Positions 29,813 through 38,068 of a stretch of 64,000 nt of DNA are shown here, piece after piece. Every line of letters begins with the position of its first letter. The stretch's first letter is position 1. Origin of the DNA: Hyphococcus sp. GTDB taxonomy: Bacteria > Pseudomonadota > Alphaproteobacteria > Caulobacterales > Parvularculaceae. The notes beneath the pieces were generated by a model. The model made no database searches. It saw only the letters and a list, made by a program, of their open reading frames with translations, and was not told the origin of the DNA. The stretch spans positions 186,001 to 250,000 of the forward strand of contig JAJFGB010000011.1 in the NCBI GenBank assembly GCA_021776335.1, in the 5' to 3' direction. Both the position numbers and the translations under genes were made by a program.

Positions 29813-29826
29813 CAGCTTTCTCCTCC
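29813..29826 (-). promoter_or_regulatory. Strong Shine-Dalgarno facing a CTG codon, possible rsfS start
   Basis: On the minus strand the sequence reads TGGAGGAGAAAG followed by CTG in frame with rsfS. No ATG, GTG or TTG lies at a fitting distance in that frame. The GGAGGAG run is the best ribosome site in the 185 nt between the egtD stop and the rsfS ATG. It points to a rare CTG start, or to a short overlapping frame not recognised here. Confidence 0.4.
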
Positions 29827-29901
29827 ATAAACAACGCGAGAAAATTCTCGCCGGGCAAATATAATCACGTTCAATAGATCGTCCAAGCGTATGCCCAAAA
29901 A

Positions 29902-30885
29902 TTAATTGTTGCTCAAAAGGCACGCCGCATACCAGCCCTTTGGGTCAGTCCATACATGGTTAACCCGCCAGGGCGTTTGTTCTATAAGGTCTTTGAGCCG
30001 GTCAACTGAATACTTATGGGAGTTTTCTGTGTGTATTGTCTCGCCCTCCTGAAAATCAAATATTTGCCCGTCGATAGTGAACGAGGTTGGTTTTACAGCG
30101 CGCAAATGCATCTCGATCCGGCGGTTTTTCTCATTGTAGGGCGCGAAATGCTCAAAATCATCCATAGACAGGGTGGCGTCCAGTTCGCGCCGTATACGCC
30201 GTAATAAATTAAGATTGAAGGCCGCGGTTACACCGGCTGCATCGTCATATGCCGGTTTAAGCACCCCGATGTCTTTTTCTAGATCAATGCCAATCAAAAA
30301 TTGGGCGTTTTTTCCGAGTGTTTGGCTTGCACGAGTGAGAAACTGAATTGCTGTTTCGGGCAGCATATTGCCGAGCGTTGATCCGGGAAAATAACCAAGC
30401 CAACTGTCGGGCGGCGGGAGCACGCCTTGTGGCAATTCCACTGGTGCGTGAAAGTCCGCACAGATGGCGGCGACCGGCACTGGCAGAGCGCCGGCGAGCG
30501 CTTTAGCGCTTTCGATCAGATGGTCTTTGGATATGTCCATCGCCACATAAGCGACCGGCGCCGCCAGGCCGCGCACCAGCCACTCGATCTTTTCGCTTGA
30601 GCCGGAGCCATACTCAAAGATTGCAGATCCGTTGCCAATCGCTGCCGTAATTTCATCAGCATGACCCAAGAAAAGCGCTTTTTCAGTGCGGGTTGGGTAA
30701 TACTCCTCCAATTCCGTAATCTGATCAAAAAGTTTTGATCCGTATTCGTCATAAAGGTATTTTGGTGATATTGATTTTTGCGGCTGCGCCAGGCCTTTCA
30801 AAACGTCCGTTTTGAAATCGCCAGTGTCGGGGTGAAGGTCGAGAAAATAGGCAAGGGCGCCAAAGGGCGCCTCTAAATTGGTCAC
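29902..30885 (-). CDS. egtD: L-histidine N(alpha)-methyltransferase (EgtD-like)
   Basis: SAM-dependent methyltransferase of the EgtD family, which trimethylates histidine to hercynine, the first step of ergothioneine synthesis. Visible signatures are KYLYDEYGSKLFDQITELEEYYPTR (shown only in part: YDEYGSKLFD and EEYYPTRTE), IFEYGSGSSEK at the SAM site, YFPGSTLGN, and IGIDLEKD. The GTG start overlaps the nadD stop as GTGA, so the two are probably translationally coupled. No EgtB-type gene is in the window, so the rest of the pathway would have to be elsewhere. The position between nadD and rsfS is unusual. Confidence 0.88.
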   Translation of the reverse strand: MTNLEAPFGALAYFLDLHPDTGDFKTDVLKGLAQPQKSISPKYLYDEYGSKLFDQITELEEYYPTRTEKALFLGHADEITAAIGNGSAIFEYGSGSSEKIEWLVRGLAAPVAYVAMDISKDHLIESAKALAGALPVPVAAICADFHAPVELPQGVLPPPDSWLGYFPGSTLGNMLPETAIQFLTRASQTLGKNAQFLIGIDLEKDIGVLKPAYDDAAGVTAAFNLNLLRRIRRELDATLSMDDFEHFAPYNEKNRRIEMHLRAVKPTSFTIDGQIFDFQEGETIHTENSHKYSVDRLKDLIEQTPWRVNHVWTDPKGWYAACLLSNN

Positions 30886-31484
30886 GTTTTTTGCGCCTTT
30901 GTTGGTTTTTGCGTTGATGTTCTGATGACAGTTGATGAGCTTGGATTGTTGGTATCGGCGAAATACGCCCATGCCGGCGGTTCGGCTTCTGGCAGTTTTT
31001 CTGGCGCCAAACGAAACACAGTCAAGGCCGATGCCGCCTCGCCAGCCAGCGCTTCGTCACCATAGCCGGGCCGATTAAAAACCGCGATGGGGATTTGATC
31101 GATAATGCGTCGCCAGTCCTTCCATTTGTGGAAATTCGCCAGACTGTCGGCGCCCATGATCCAGACAAACCGGGTGGTGGGGTTTAGAAGCTGCAGCCGC
31201 TCTACCGTATCAACCGTATATTGAAGGTTATGCCGGCGTTCAAAATCGCTGACGATGATGTCCGGATGGTCGGCGGTCTTGCGCGCCAGCACCAGGCGCT
31301 CGTCAAGCGGCGCATAATGCGCCGGGTCCTTTAAGGGGTTGCCTGGCGTCACCAGCCACCAGACGGCGTCGAGCTGTAGCCGGTCCATGGCGACAAGCGA
31401 AATTTCGCGGTGACCGCTATGGGGCGGATTGAAAGAGCCGCCCAAAAGGCCAATAGAGCGATGGGCGATATTTGGGGACGTCAA
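30882..31484 (-). CDS. nadD: Nicotinate-nucleotide adenylyltransferase
   Basis: Converts nicotinate mononucleotide to deamido-NAD in NAD synthesis. The nucleotidyltransferase motif GLLGGSFNPPHSGHREIS contains the HxGH signature, and the later WIMGADSLANFHKWKDW and the SSTVIRTS motif are typical. At 200 residues it is normal. In many relatives obgE, proB, proA, nadD and rsfS lie together; here obgE adjoins nadD directly and egtD follows it. Confidence 0.96.
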   Translation of the reverse strand: MTSPNIAHRSIGLLGGSFNPPHSGHREISLVAMDRLQLDAVWWLVTPGNPLKDPAHYAPLDERLVLARKTADHPDIIVSDFERRHNLQYTVDTVERLQLLNPTTRFVWIMGADSLANFHKWKDWRRIIDQIPIAVFNRPGYGDEALAGEAASALTVFRLAPEKLPEAEPPAWAYFADTNNPSSSTVIRTSTQKPTKAQKT

Positions 31485-31556
31485 GAGCTGTTCCAGAGCG
31501 GCTACGGGAAAAACGACCTGCTACATAAGCGTCGCGCCCACAAAAACCAACGGTAA

Positions 31557-32609
31557 TCAGGGTGTCCAGCCTGATTTTTTCTCGCTTTTTGTACCCTGCG
31601 CCCGATCGGCCTCCTGCCGCCGAGCGGCTTGGGCGAGGATCATGAGCGCGCCGAGCAATCCGGGGAGCCCGGCGGCGCTGACGCCAGAAATGACGAAAAC
31701 CGCGCCATCAGAAGCCTTCTCGAGAGCGGCTTTTTTTTCTGCAATTTCCGCTTCGGATAAGGCGTCAATTTTATTGAGCGCCAGGAGTTGCTGCTTGTCA
31801 GCGAGCCCGCCGCCATAGGCTGCAAGCTCGTGGCGCACGGTTCGGTAGGCGCCCGCGACGTCTTCTTCCGTTCCGTCTACGAGATGGAGGAGCGCGGCGC
31901 AGCGCTCCACATGCCCCAAAAATCGGTCGCCAATGCCGGCGCCTTCATGAGCGCCCTCTATAAGGCCCGGGATATCGGCGAGCACAAAGCTTTGACCTTC
32001 GCCAACCCGTACGACGCCGAGATTGGGATGAAGCGTTGTAAACGGATAATCGGCGATCTTAGGCTTGGCCGCTGACACAGCTGCCAGAAAAGTCGACTTG
32101 CCGGCATTTGGCAAACCCACCAGGCCAATATCAGCGATAAGTTTCAAACGCAGCCAGACAGTTCGTTGTTCACCAACTAGTCCGGGATTGGAGCGGCGCG
32201 GCGCCTGATTTGTCGATGATTTAAACCTGGCGTTGCCAAAGCCGCCATTGCCGCCTTTGGCAAGCAAAATGCGTTCTCCAACATGATCAAGGTCGGCAAT
32301 CAACGTATCTTCATCCTCTTCAAAAATCTGGGTGCCGACAGGGACTTTGATGATGATGTCGTCCGCTTTGGCGCCTGTTCGATTTGACCCCTCGCCTGGT
32401 CCACCGGTTTTGGCCTTGAAATGTTGCTGATAGCGATAGTCGATGAGGGTGTTGAGATTATCGACGGCCTCGGCCCAGACGTGCCCGCCGCCGCCGTCAC
32501 CGCCATTGGGTCCGCCAAATTCGACAAACTTCTCACGTCGAAAGGAAAGGCAGCCAGCACCGCCGGCGCCGCTTTGAACGTATATTCTTGTGCGGTCGAG
32601 AAACTTCAT
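31557..32609 (-). CDS. obgE: Obg family GTPase
   Basis: Essential GTPase that helps large-subunit assembly and growth control. The glycine-rich Obg domain (about 1-158: [20 protein letters not shown]) precedes the G domain with [32 protein letters not shown] and a NKID motif. The ATG chosen gives 350 residues and the standard N-terminus. The open frame continues about 640 nt further upstream, but that part lies opposite the oxidoreductase gene and has no Obg similarity. Confidence 0.96.
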   Translation of the reverse strand: MKFLDRTRIYVQSGAGGAGCLSFRREKFVEFGGPNGGDGGGGHVWAEAVDNLNTLIDYRYQQHFKAKTGGPGEGSNRTGAKADDIIIKVPVGTQIFEEDEDTLIADLDHVGERILLAKGGNGGFGNARFKSSTNQAPRRSNPGLVGEQRTVWLRLKLIADIGLVGLPNAGKSTFLAAVSAAKPKIADYPFTTLHPNLGVVRVGEGQSFVLADIPGLIEGAHEGAGIGDRFLGHVERCAALLHLVDGTEEDVAGAYRTVRHELAAYGGGLADKQQLLALNKIDALSEAEIAEKKAALEKASDGAVFVISGVSAAGLPGLLGALMILAQAARRQEADRAQGTKSEKKSGWTP

Positions 32610-32726
32610 AGGGGCCCTTATAGCGACCGCACCGCTGCCGCCAAGCGATGAAATGGCTGCGCTGGGCCCGTGCGTTTTTGAAAACGGCTGATTAAGGTTG
32701 TCGCCGCCGATAATGATGGAGTGCTT

Positions 32727-33830
32727 GTGGCCGCCGATATTGATGTTCTTTTTCAGCCCGCTGATCTTGGCAATTTGAAATTGCCCAACCGCATCGTCAT
32801 GGCGCCCATGACAAGATCGTTCTCGCCGGGTAATGCGCCGGGCGCCGATGTTGCCGCCTATTATCGCCGCCGAGCTGAAGGCGGTGTCGGTCTTATCCTG
32901 TCCGAAGGCGTGTCGCCCAATACAACGACCGCGACGGGAACGCCGAATGTCCCAAATATCGCGACCGATGACGCGAAGGCCGGCTGGAAAAAGGTTATTA
33001 CGGAAGTCAAAGCGGCCGGCGGCATGATGGGCCTGCAGCTCTGGCATGAAGGCCCCTATCGTAACCCAGCCAAAACACAGCATCCGGAAACTCCGTCCTG
33101 GTCGGCATCGGGCGTCAAGGTTCCGGGGAAGCCGCTGTGGGAACCCATGACGGAAGCGGAAATCGAGACAGCGATTGACGAATTTGTAAACGCCGCGGCC
33201 GCGACCAAGGCGCTCGGATTTGATTGCGTCGAATTTCATGGCGCCCACAGCTATTTGATCGACAGCTTTTTTTGGGGCCAGACAAATTTACGCCAGGATC
33301 AATGGGGCGGCGATTGGGCGGGCCGGACGCGTTTTGCCTGTGAAATTATTCGACGAACACGCGAGCGCGTTGGGGCGGGTTTTCCGCTGATCGTCCGATT
33401 GTCGCAATGGAAGCAGCAGGATTTTGCGGCGCAGACTGCTAAAACACCCGATGAAATGCAGCAGTGGCTTTCGCCGCTTGTGGAGGCGGGGATCGATATT
33501 TTCCATTGTTCGCAGCGGCGTTTTTGGGAGCCGGCATTTCAGGACTCCACACTTAATTTTGCCGGATGGGCCAAAAAGCTGACCGGCAAACCGTCAATTT
33601 CCGTCGGTTCGGTGGGACTGTCCGGTGAGTTTACCGCCGCCTATGCAGGCGAGATATCCGAGCCTGCAAGTCTCGATGACCTCGTCAACCGTATGGATGC
33701 GGAGGAATTTGATATGATCGCTGTTGGTCGCGCTCTTTTGCAGGATCCACAATGGGCGAACAAAATTCGCGATGGGCGCGCCGGCGAATTGATGGCGTTT
33801 TCGAAAGACGCCCTAATGACGCTTTCATGA
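32727..33830 (+). CDS. NADH:flavin oxidoreductase, Old Yellow Enzyme family
   Basis: FMN-dependent ene-reductase type TIM barrel. Signatures include the FMN-binding start [18 protein letters not shown], the substrate-binding pair in [17 protein letters not shown] (HxxH usually HxAH..), [13 protein letters not shown] [14 protein letters not shown], and [12 protein letters not shown] near the end. The GTG used here has GGAG 5 nt upstream; another GTG two codons earlier is less well placed. It is followed after 24 nt by a glutathione S-transferase gene, which suggests a small detoxification unit. The physiological substrate is not evident. Confidence 0.9.
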   Translation: MAADIDVLFQPADLGNLKLPNRIVMAPMTRSFSPGNAPGADVAAYYRRRAEGGVGLILSEGVSPNTTTATGTPNVPNIATDDAKAGWKKVITEVKAAGGMMGLQLWHEGPYRNPAKTQHPETPSWSASGVKVPGKPLWEPMTEAEIETAIDEFVNAAAATKALGFDCVEFHGAHSYLIDSFFWGQTNLRQDQWGGDWAGRTRFACEIIRRTRERVGAGFPLIVRLSQWKQQDFAAQTAKTPDEMQQWLSPLVEAGIDIFHCSQRRFWEPAFQDSTLNFAGWAKKLTGKPSISVGSVGLSGEFTAAYAGEISEPASLDDLVNRMDAEEFDMIAVGRALLQDPQWANKIRDGRAGELMAFSKDALMTLS

Positions 33831-33854
33831 CGACGATTTCATAAGGAGAATAAA

Positions 33855-34526
33855 TTGATCATTGTTCATCATTTGGAAAACTCGCGATCTCAGCGCGTAT
33901 TGTGGCTGCTTGAAGAGTTGGGCGTTGGCTATGATGTCAAACGTTATGAACGCGACAAGACAACCAGCCTTGCGCCACCCGAGTTAAAAAAAGTGCACCC
34001 TCTCGGCAAGTCACCGGTCATTGAAGATGATGGCAGGGTAATCGCTGAAACTGGCGCCATGATCGACTATATTCTTGATCACCATGGCTCGGGCCGCATG
34101 CGCCCGGCTTTTGGGACGCCTGAATTCGAGCAGTATCGCTATTGGCTTCATTATTCAGAAGGCTCTGCATTTCCACCTTTGTTGCTAAAACTAATTCTGA
34201 CGCGCATGGCGTCGGCGAAAATGCCGTTTTTCGCAAAGCCGATTGCAAAGAAAATTGTTCAGGGGGCTTTGGATGGTTTTGTTGATCCGCAATTGAGGCT
34301 GCATTTCGATTTCATCGAAGGCCAGCTTGGCAAGTCGGAATGGTTCGCCGGGCCGGAATTTTCTGGCGCTGATATAATCATGAGTTTTCCGTTGGAGGCT
34401 GCCGCCTCGCGCGGTGCGGTAGGCAAAAAGGCGCCGAATATAGAGGCCTTTTTGAAACGCATTCATGCGCGCCCGGCCTATCAAAAAGCGCTCAGCCGCG
34501 GCGGACCCTATGGGATTGTCCAATAG
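33855..34526 (+). CDS. Glutathione S-transferase
   Basis: A thioredoxin-like N-terminal domain (about 1-80: IVHHLENSRSQRVLWLLEELGV, then HPLGKSPVIEDDGRVIAETGAM) is followed by the all-helical C-terminal domain. The conserved cis-proline is in KSPVIEDD and the glutathione-binding ETGAM is present; the catalytic residue is probably Ser in NSRSQRV. The TTG start is supported by AAGGAG seven nucleotides upstream. It likely shares a transcript with the flavin oxidoreductase. The electrophile it acts on is unknown. Confidence 0.9.
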   Translation: MIIVHHLENSRSQRVLWLLEELGVGYDVKRYERDKTTSLAPPELKKVHPLGKSPVIEDDGRVIAETGAMIDYILDHHGSGRMRPAFGTPEFEQYRYWLHYSEGSAFPPLLLKLILTRMASAKMPFFAKPIAKKIVQGALDGFVDPQLRLHFDFIEGQLGKSEWFAGPEFSGADIIMSFPLEAAASRGAVGKKAPNIEAFLKRIHARPAYQKALSRGGPYGIVQ

Positions 34527-34694
34527 CGGACCGATGCGGCGGATTAGAAATTCGCGCAGCCTGACCTTCGGTAACAATATTGTGTTAGCGCTGCCTTTTC
34601 GTCGCCATGATCGCGTCGCGCTTTCGTCATCGGAAAAACCTAGCTATGGGAACGCAACACGCTGCCCTGTGCGGCCGGGCTATGGGAGGATCAT

Positions 34695-35465
34695 ATGAGT
34701 TTTGCAATGCTATCGGCCATATCGCTGATTTGTGCAGATGCGGCGATGGCGGCGCGTCCGCTGGCGGCAGTCCCGCTTGTGGGTGTGCAAAGCGCTGCTG
34801 AAACGACCGACTTGAATGCTCCGCTCGCCGAGGGTGTTGAGGCTGGTTTGCCGATAGATGATCCTTCTACAAATGAATCGCCTGCCAGTGGTGCGCCGGC
34901 TGGCGACCCTCTGGTCTTTCAAGGGGAGACAGATGAGGCGCTGGCGGGTCGATTGATGGATTATCTTGAGGGCGTTGAAACGCTGAATGGCGACTTCACT
35001 CAAATAGCACCTTCTGGGGCGATTTCATCAGGACGGTTCTATCTCCGTCGGCCGGGGTTTTTGCGCTTTGAATATGATCCGCCGACACCGCTATTAATCG
35101 TTGCCAATGGCGGCATGGTTTATGTACGCGATGAGGCGCTGGAAACGACGGACTCCTATCCGGTTGGGCGAACGCCCTTGAAATTCCTGCTGGGAAAAAA
35201 GATCGATCTTGGGGATGCAGAAATTATCGCTGTTGACCGAGGCATTGATTCCTTCGCAGTAACGCTGGGTTCCGATGATGAAGAAACCGACGGCGAACTC
35301 ACCATGATCGTTAAAGCGCCGGAATTGACGCTGATGCGCTGGATCGTTCGGGACATTCAGAACGGCGCCACGGTTGTTACCCTCGACAACGTCAAATCCG
35401 GTGAAAAACTTGCCAATAGCTTGTTTCGAACCCCGGATGCGGGCGGCCAGTTCCTTAAAAATTAG
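34695..35465 (+). CDS. lolA: LolA-like outer membrane lipoprotein carrier protein
   Basis: Periplasmic chaperone that carries lipoproteins to the outer membrane. A signal peptide (about 1-19) is followed by an unusual linker of some 60 residues rich in Pro, Glu and Asp, and then the LolA fold (about 85-255: LNGDFTQIAPSGAISSGRFY, RPGFLRFEYDPPTPLLIVANG, GRTPLKFLLGKKIDL). The length is greater than the common 200 or so because of the linker. GGGAGG precedes the ATG. It follows the GST gene with its own 168-nt spacer, so it probably has its own promoter. Confidence 0.88.
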   Translation: MSFAMLSAISLICADAAMAARPLAAVPLVGVQSAAETTDLNAPLAEGVEAGLPIDDPSTNESPASGAPAGDPLVFQGETDEALAGRLMDYLEGVETLNGDFTQIAPSGAISSGRFYLRRPGFLRFEYDPPTPLLIVANGGMVYVRDEALETTDSYPVGRTPLKFLLGKKIDLGDAEIIAVDRGIDSFAVTLGSDDEETDGELTMIVKAPELTLMRWIVRDIQNGATVVTLDNVKSGEKLANSLFRTPDAGGQFLKN

Positions 35466-35559
35466 CAAGTAGTCGAAATATCCCGGATTTGTCGCATAGA
35501 CACAGGCAAGCTTTTTTTTGCCAGCCTATTGAAAATCTCACTAGTGATGCGTTAATGTA

Positions 35560-35708
35560 ACAGTACGCGATGGGCTTTGAGGTTGGACCAGCGTTGCCCC
35601 CCCGCTTGCAGGTCCGACAGTCTGACGCGTCGCCGGAAAATCCCCTCCCGGCGTAGGCGCAACTGCGCAGCTTGGCGTCCGATCTTGAAAAAGATCGGAC
35701 GCCTTTTT
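35560..35708 (+). ncRNA. Candidate terminator-ended small RNA with a C-rich loop
   Basis: The spacer after lolA holds a possible promoter (TTGAAA, 17 nt, TTAATG at about 35529-35557) and about 150 nt later a near-perfect intrinsic terminator. In between, GTTGC (35593-35597) can pair with GCAAC (35659-35663), enclosing a hairpin CGCCGG/CCGGCG whose 11-nt loop is AAAATCCCCTC. A run of seven C lies at 35597-35603. Alphaproteobacteria are known to carry small RNAs whose loops hold CU-rich anti-Shine-Dalgarno motifs, and this looks similar. It does not match SRP RNA, tmRNA or RNase P RNA. The alternative is a terminated leader of the following gene. The 5' end is a guess. Confidence 0.4.
35674..35708 (+). 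terminator. Intrinsic terminator, 13-bp stem with GAAA loop
   Basis: The arms GGCGTCCGATCTT and AAGATCGGACGCC pair perfectly around a GAAA tetraloop and are followed by TTTTT. It ends whatever is transcribed from the lolA 3' spacer and lies 55 nt before the next start codon. Confidence 0.9.
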
Positions 35709-35762
35709 CTATTCTTGCGGTGCGTTAGAATCAGTCCTGATCGACCAAAGGATCAATTTGCC

Positions 35763-36359
35763 ATGGATGACGACGCTCTTGAGGAGCTTGAACGGGAATT
35801 ACCGGGCCTGACGACTCTGTCGCGCTTTGCGCGGTCGCTGGACCGGATTCCGTGGTTTGCCAATATGGGTGAGCCATTGACGCCGGGCGCGCGGGCCGCG
35901 GCTGAAGCTTATGTTGAAGGTCTGGGGTTTCCGGATGCGGGTGTGGCGATCCTCGTTGATTGGGAAGACGCGGCGGCGGCGGCGGAAAGCCTGGGCTGGA
36001 ACAGTCCGGCATGGGAGGCGGAGGAGCTTGCGCGATCTGACCTTACGGCGCTGGCGCTGGACTTAATGTCCGAAGAAGCCCTGCGCATTGGCATGACGTT
36101 GATCTCGGACAGAGTTTCAGCACCCGCCAAAGAAGCTATGGAACAGGCCGCTTTTATTTGGGATATGGAGGATGAAGCCGCCCAACGCCTTGCGGTCGGC
36201 GCTGCCGTACAGGCTGCCCATGGCGCCGCGCTGGCGCTTATCGCTGCTGCAGATCCCGATTTTGATGCTGAGGATCACCCCTTCGCCGCAAAATTCCGCC
36301 TTTTTGAGTTCGGGCGCTGGCCAGTGGGGATTGCTGGCTCGTCATTTAATCTATTTTAA
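35763..36359 (+). CDS. Conserved-looking acidic protein of unknown function
   Basis: I do not recognise a family for this 198-residue soluble protein. It is alanine-rich and acidic, begins MDDDALEELERELPGL, and is almost wholly helical (for example PGARAAAEAYVEGLGF and AQRLAVGAAVQAAHGAALAL). The C-terminus FEFGRWPVGIAGSSFNLF is more hydrophobic. Codon use matches its neighbours, so it is very likely real. It follows the candidate small RNA terminator and converges with the TauE/SafE gene, overlapping it by 9 nt. Confidence 0.75.
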   Translation: MDDDALEELERELPGLTTLSRFARSLDRIPWFANMGEPLTPGARAAAEAYVEGLGFPDAGVAILVDWEDAAAAAESLGWNSPAWEAEELARSDLTALALDLMSEEALRIGMTLISDRVSAPAKEAMEQAAFIWDMEDEAAQRLAVGAAVQAAHGAALALIAAADPDFDAEDHPFAAKFRLFEFGRWPVGIAGSSFNLF

Positions 36360-37115
36360 ATGGAGTGCAGCGGCGACAAGCAGATAGATCGCGATGGCGG
36401 TCAAAATATATTTGAAGCCTTCTGTGAATGTTTTTTCGGGCATTTGCCGCAAATAACGGGTCCCCAAGGCGGTGCCGGCAAAACCTGACAGCACGATCAC
36501 GGTAATGATCGCCGCCCATGGGCCATAGGCGAAGCCCAGAAATCCAAAAGCAATGATCTTGAGCCCATGTTGTGCGGTCATGCAGGCGGCATGGGTGGCG
36601 ACGATGTTGAGCCGGCCTAACTTTGTCGCCGACAGCATCGTGGCGGCAATCGGGCCCGTGGCGCCAAAGAACATTGTCAAGAATGCCCCGATCGCGCCCG
36701 TTGTGAAAAAAGTTTTGACGCCTGGGGAAAAACTCTTTGGGCGCGGCCCCCAAACGGTTAGCAGGATAAATGCACCAACCCCGGCTCTTAGCGCCCAAAC
36801 AGGCATTTCAATGGCGAGCCGACCGCCAAAGCCCGCCCCAAGGACGCCGCCAGCGGTGAACCACAGAACAATCGGCCAAATAACATCCTTGCGCTGCAGG
36901 AAAAAGCGCCCGGTATTCGAGCCGAGCTGCGCGACACCGTGGACCGGCACCACCGCGGGTGCTGGAAAGATAGCGCTCATCACTGCCAGGAGCGCCAGGC
37001 CGCCGCCCAGTCCGAAAGCGGCCGTCAGGGCGGCTGTAAAAAAGCTGGCAAATATAACAGCCATGGCGGCCCATAAGGGCAGCCCATCAGGCAAGAGAGA
37101 AGTAATGAACGTCAT
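36351..37115 (-). CDS. TauE/SafE-family membrane transporter
   Basis: A 254-residue protein with about eight membrane helices arranged as two repeats of four. The family signature appears as GLGGGLALLAVMSAIFPAPA in the first half and as a related glycine-rich stretch after residue 125. Members export sulfite, sulfoacetate or other sulfur-containing anions. Nothing in the neighbourhood fixes the substrate here. It is divergent from xth. Confidence 0.85.
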   Translation of the reverse strand: MTFITSLLPDGLPLWAAMAVIFASFFTAALTAAFGLGGGLALLAVMSAIFPAPAVVPVHGVAQLGSNTGRFFLQRKDVIWPIVLWFTAGGVLGAGFGGRLAIEMPVWALRAGVGAFILLTVWGPRPKSFSPGVKTFFTTGAIGAFLTMFFGATGPIAATMLSATKLGRLNIVATHAACMTAQHGLKIIAFGFLGFAYGPWAAIITVIVLSGFAGTALGTRYLRQMPEKTFTEGFKYILTAIAIYLLVAAALHLK

Positions 37116-37226
37116 GGATCGCTCTTATAGCGCCTCGTGTGAAGCGGCAAACACGCCGTATTGACGAGTGCGTGGCGCACGCTTAGGCCTGCGGATCTCC
37201 GCCGCCGCTATGCCCAGTTGATCCCC

Positions 37227-38030
37227 ATGAAAATCACTACCTGGAATATCAATTCCGTCCGCTTACGTATCGATCAGGTTACGCGGTTCCTGAATGAGGA
37301 AGCGCCAGACGTTTTGTGCCTGCAAGAAATAAAATGCGTCGATGATAGTTTTCCGTCGAAAGCATTTCATCAGGCGGGCTACGAGCATCTCGCAATATCC
37401 GGGCAGGCCGGATATCATGGTGTCGCGATTGCCTCTCGGTTGCCCCTAAAGAAGGTTGAAAAGCGAGAGTTTTGCAGTAAAGGCGATAGTCGACATATTG
37501 CGGCGTCACTGCCAGGCGGCGTGCGCATTCATAACTTCTATGTCCCCGCGGGCGGTGATGAACCAGATCCGGTGAAGAATGACAAATTCGCCCACAAGCT
37601 TCAATTTCTCGACGAAATGACGGCGTGGTTTTCCGAATTTGGGCCACGATCAAAATCAATTCTTGTCGGTGATCTCAATGTTGCGCCGGCCGAACACGAT
37701 GTGTGGTCGCACAAGCAGCTTTTAAAGGTCGTCTCGCACACGCCGGTCGAAGTCGAAAAGCTGCGTCAGGTAATTGACTCTCATGGTTGGCTCGATGTTG
37801 CCCGATCACTCATACCAGAACCGGAAAAGCTCTATAGCTGGTGGTCCTATCGGGCGCGCGACTGGCGCGCATCAAATCGCGGCCGTCGCCTCGATCATAT
37901 CTGGGTGAGCCCCGCGCTAAAAAAAGCCGCGCTTGCGGGTGGACGCGAGGCCTATCGCATCCATGATGATGTGCGCGGCTGGGAGCGACCGTCTGATCAC
38001 GCGCCGGTAACGCTGAAATTTGCGTTATAG
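37227..38030 (+). CDS. xth: Exodeoxyribonuclease III (AP endonuclease)
   Basis: Base-excision repair nuclease of the exonuclease III type. MKITTWNINSVRLRIDQV is the standard start, CLQEIKC carries the metal glutamate, VGDLNVAP the Asp and Asn, and the end has LDHIWVSPAL and SDHAPVTLKF with the catalytic histidine. At 267 residues it is full length. The frame is open 22 codons further upstream, but only the chosen ATG gives the family N-terminus. Confidence 0.95.
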   Translation: MKITTWNINSVRLRIDQVTRFLNEEAPDVLCLQEIKCVDDSFPSKAFHQAGYEHLAISGQAGYHGVAIASRLPLKKVEKREFCSKGDSRHIAASLPGGVRIHNFYVPAGGDEPDPVKNDKFAHKLQFLDEMTAWFSEFGPRSKSILVGDLNVAPAEHDVWSHKQLLKVVSHTPVEVEKLRQVIDSHGWLDVARSLIPEPEKLYSWWSYRARDWRASNRGRRLDHIWVSPALKKAALAGGREAYRIHDDVRGWERPSDHAPVTLKFAL

Positions 38031-38068
38031 ATATTGATCAGGATTTGGTTCACGCAATGCTGAACCTT

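Noticed and set aside
32610-33248. Upstream extension of obgE by about 210 codons
   Set aside because: No similarity to Obg, and it is antisense to the flavin oxidoreductase gene. The internal ATG gives the standard Obg start.
35560-35708. SRP RNA, tmRNA or RNase P RNA in the lolA 3' spacer
   Set aside because: The conserved SRP loop (GGTCCGGAAGG or GGTCCGAAAGG) is missing, as are tmRNA and RNase P signatures; only a generic small RNA call is defensible.
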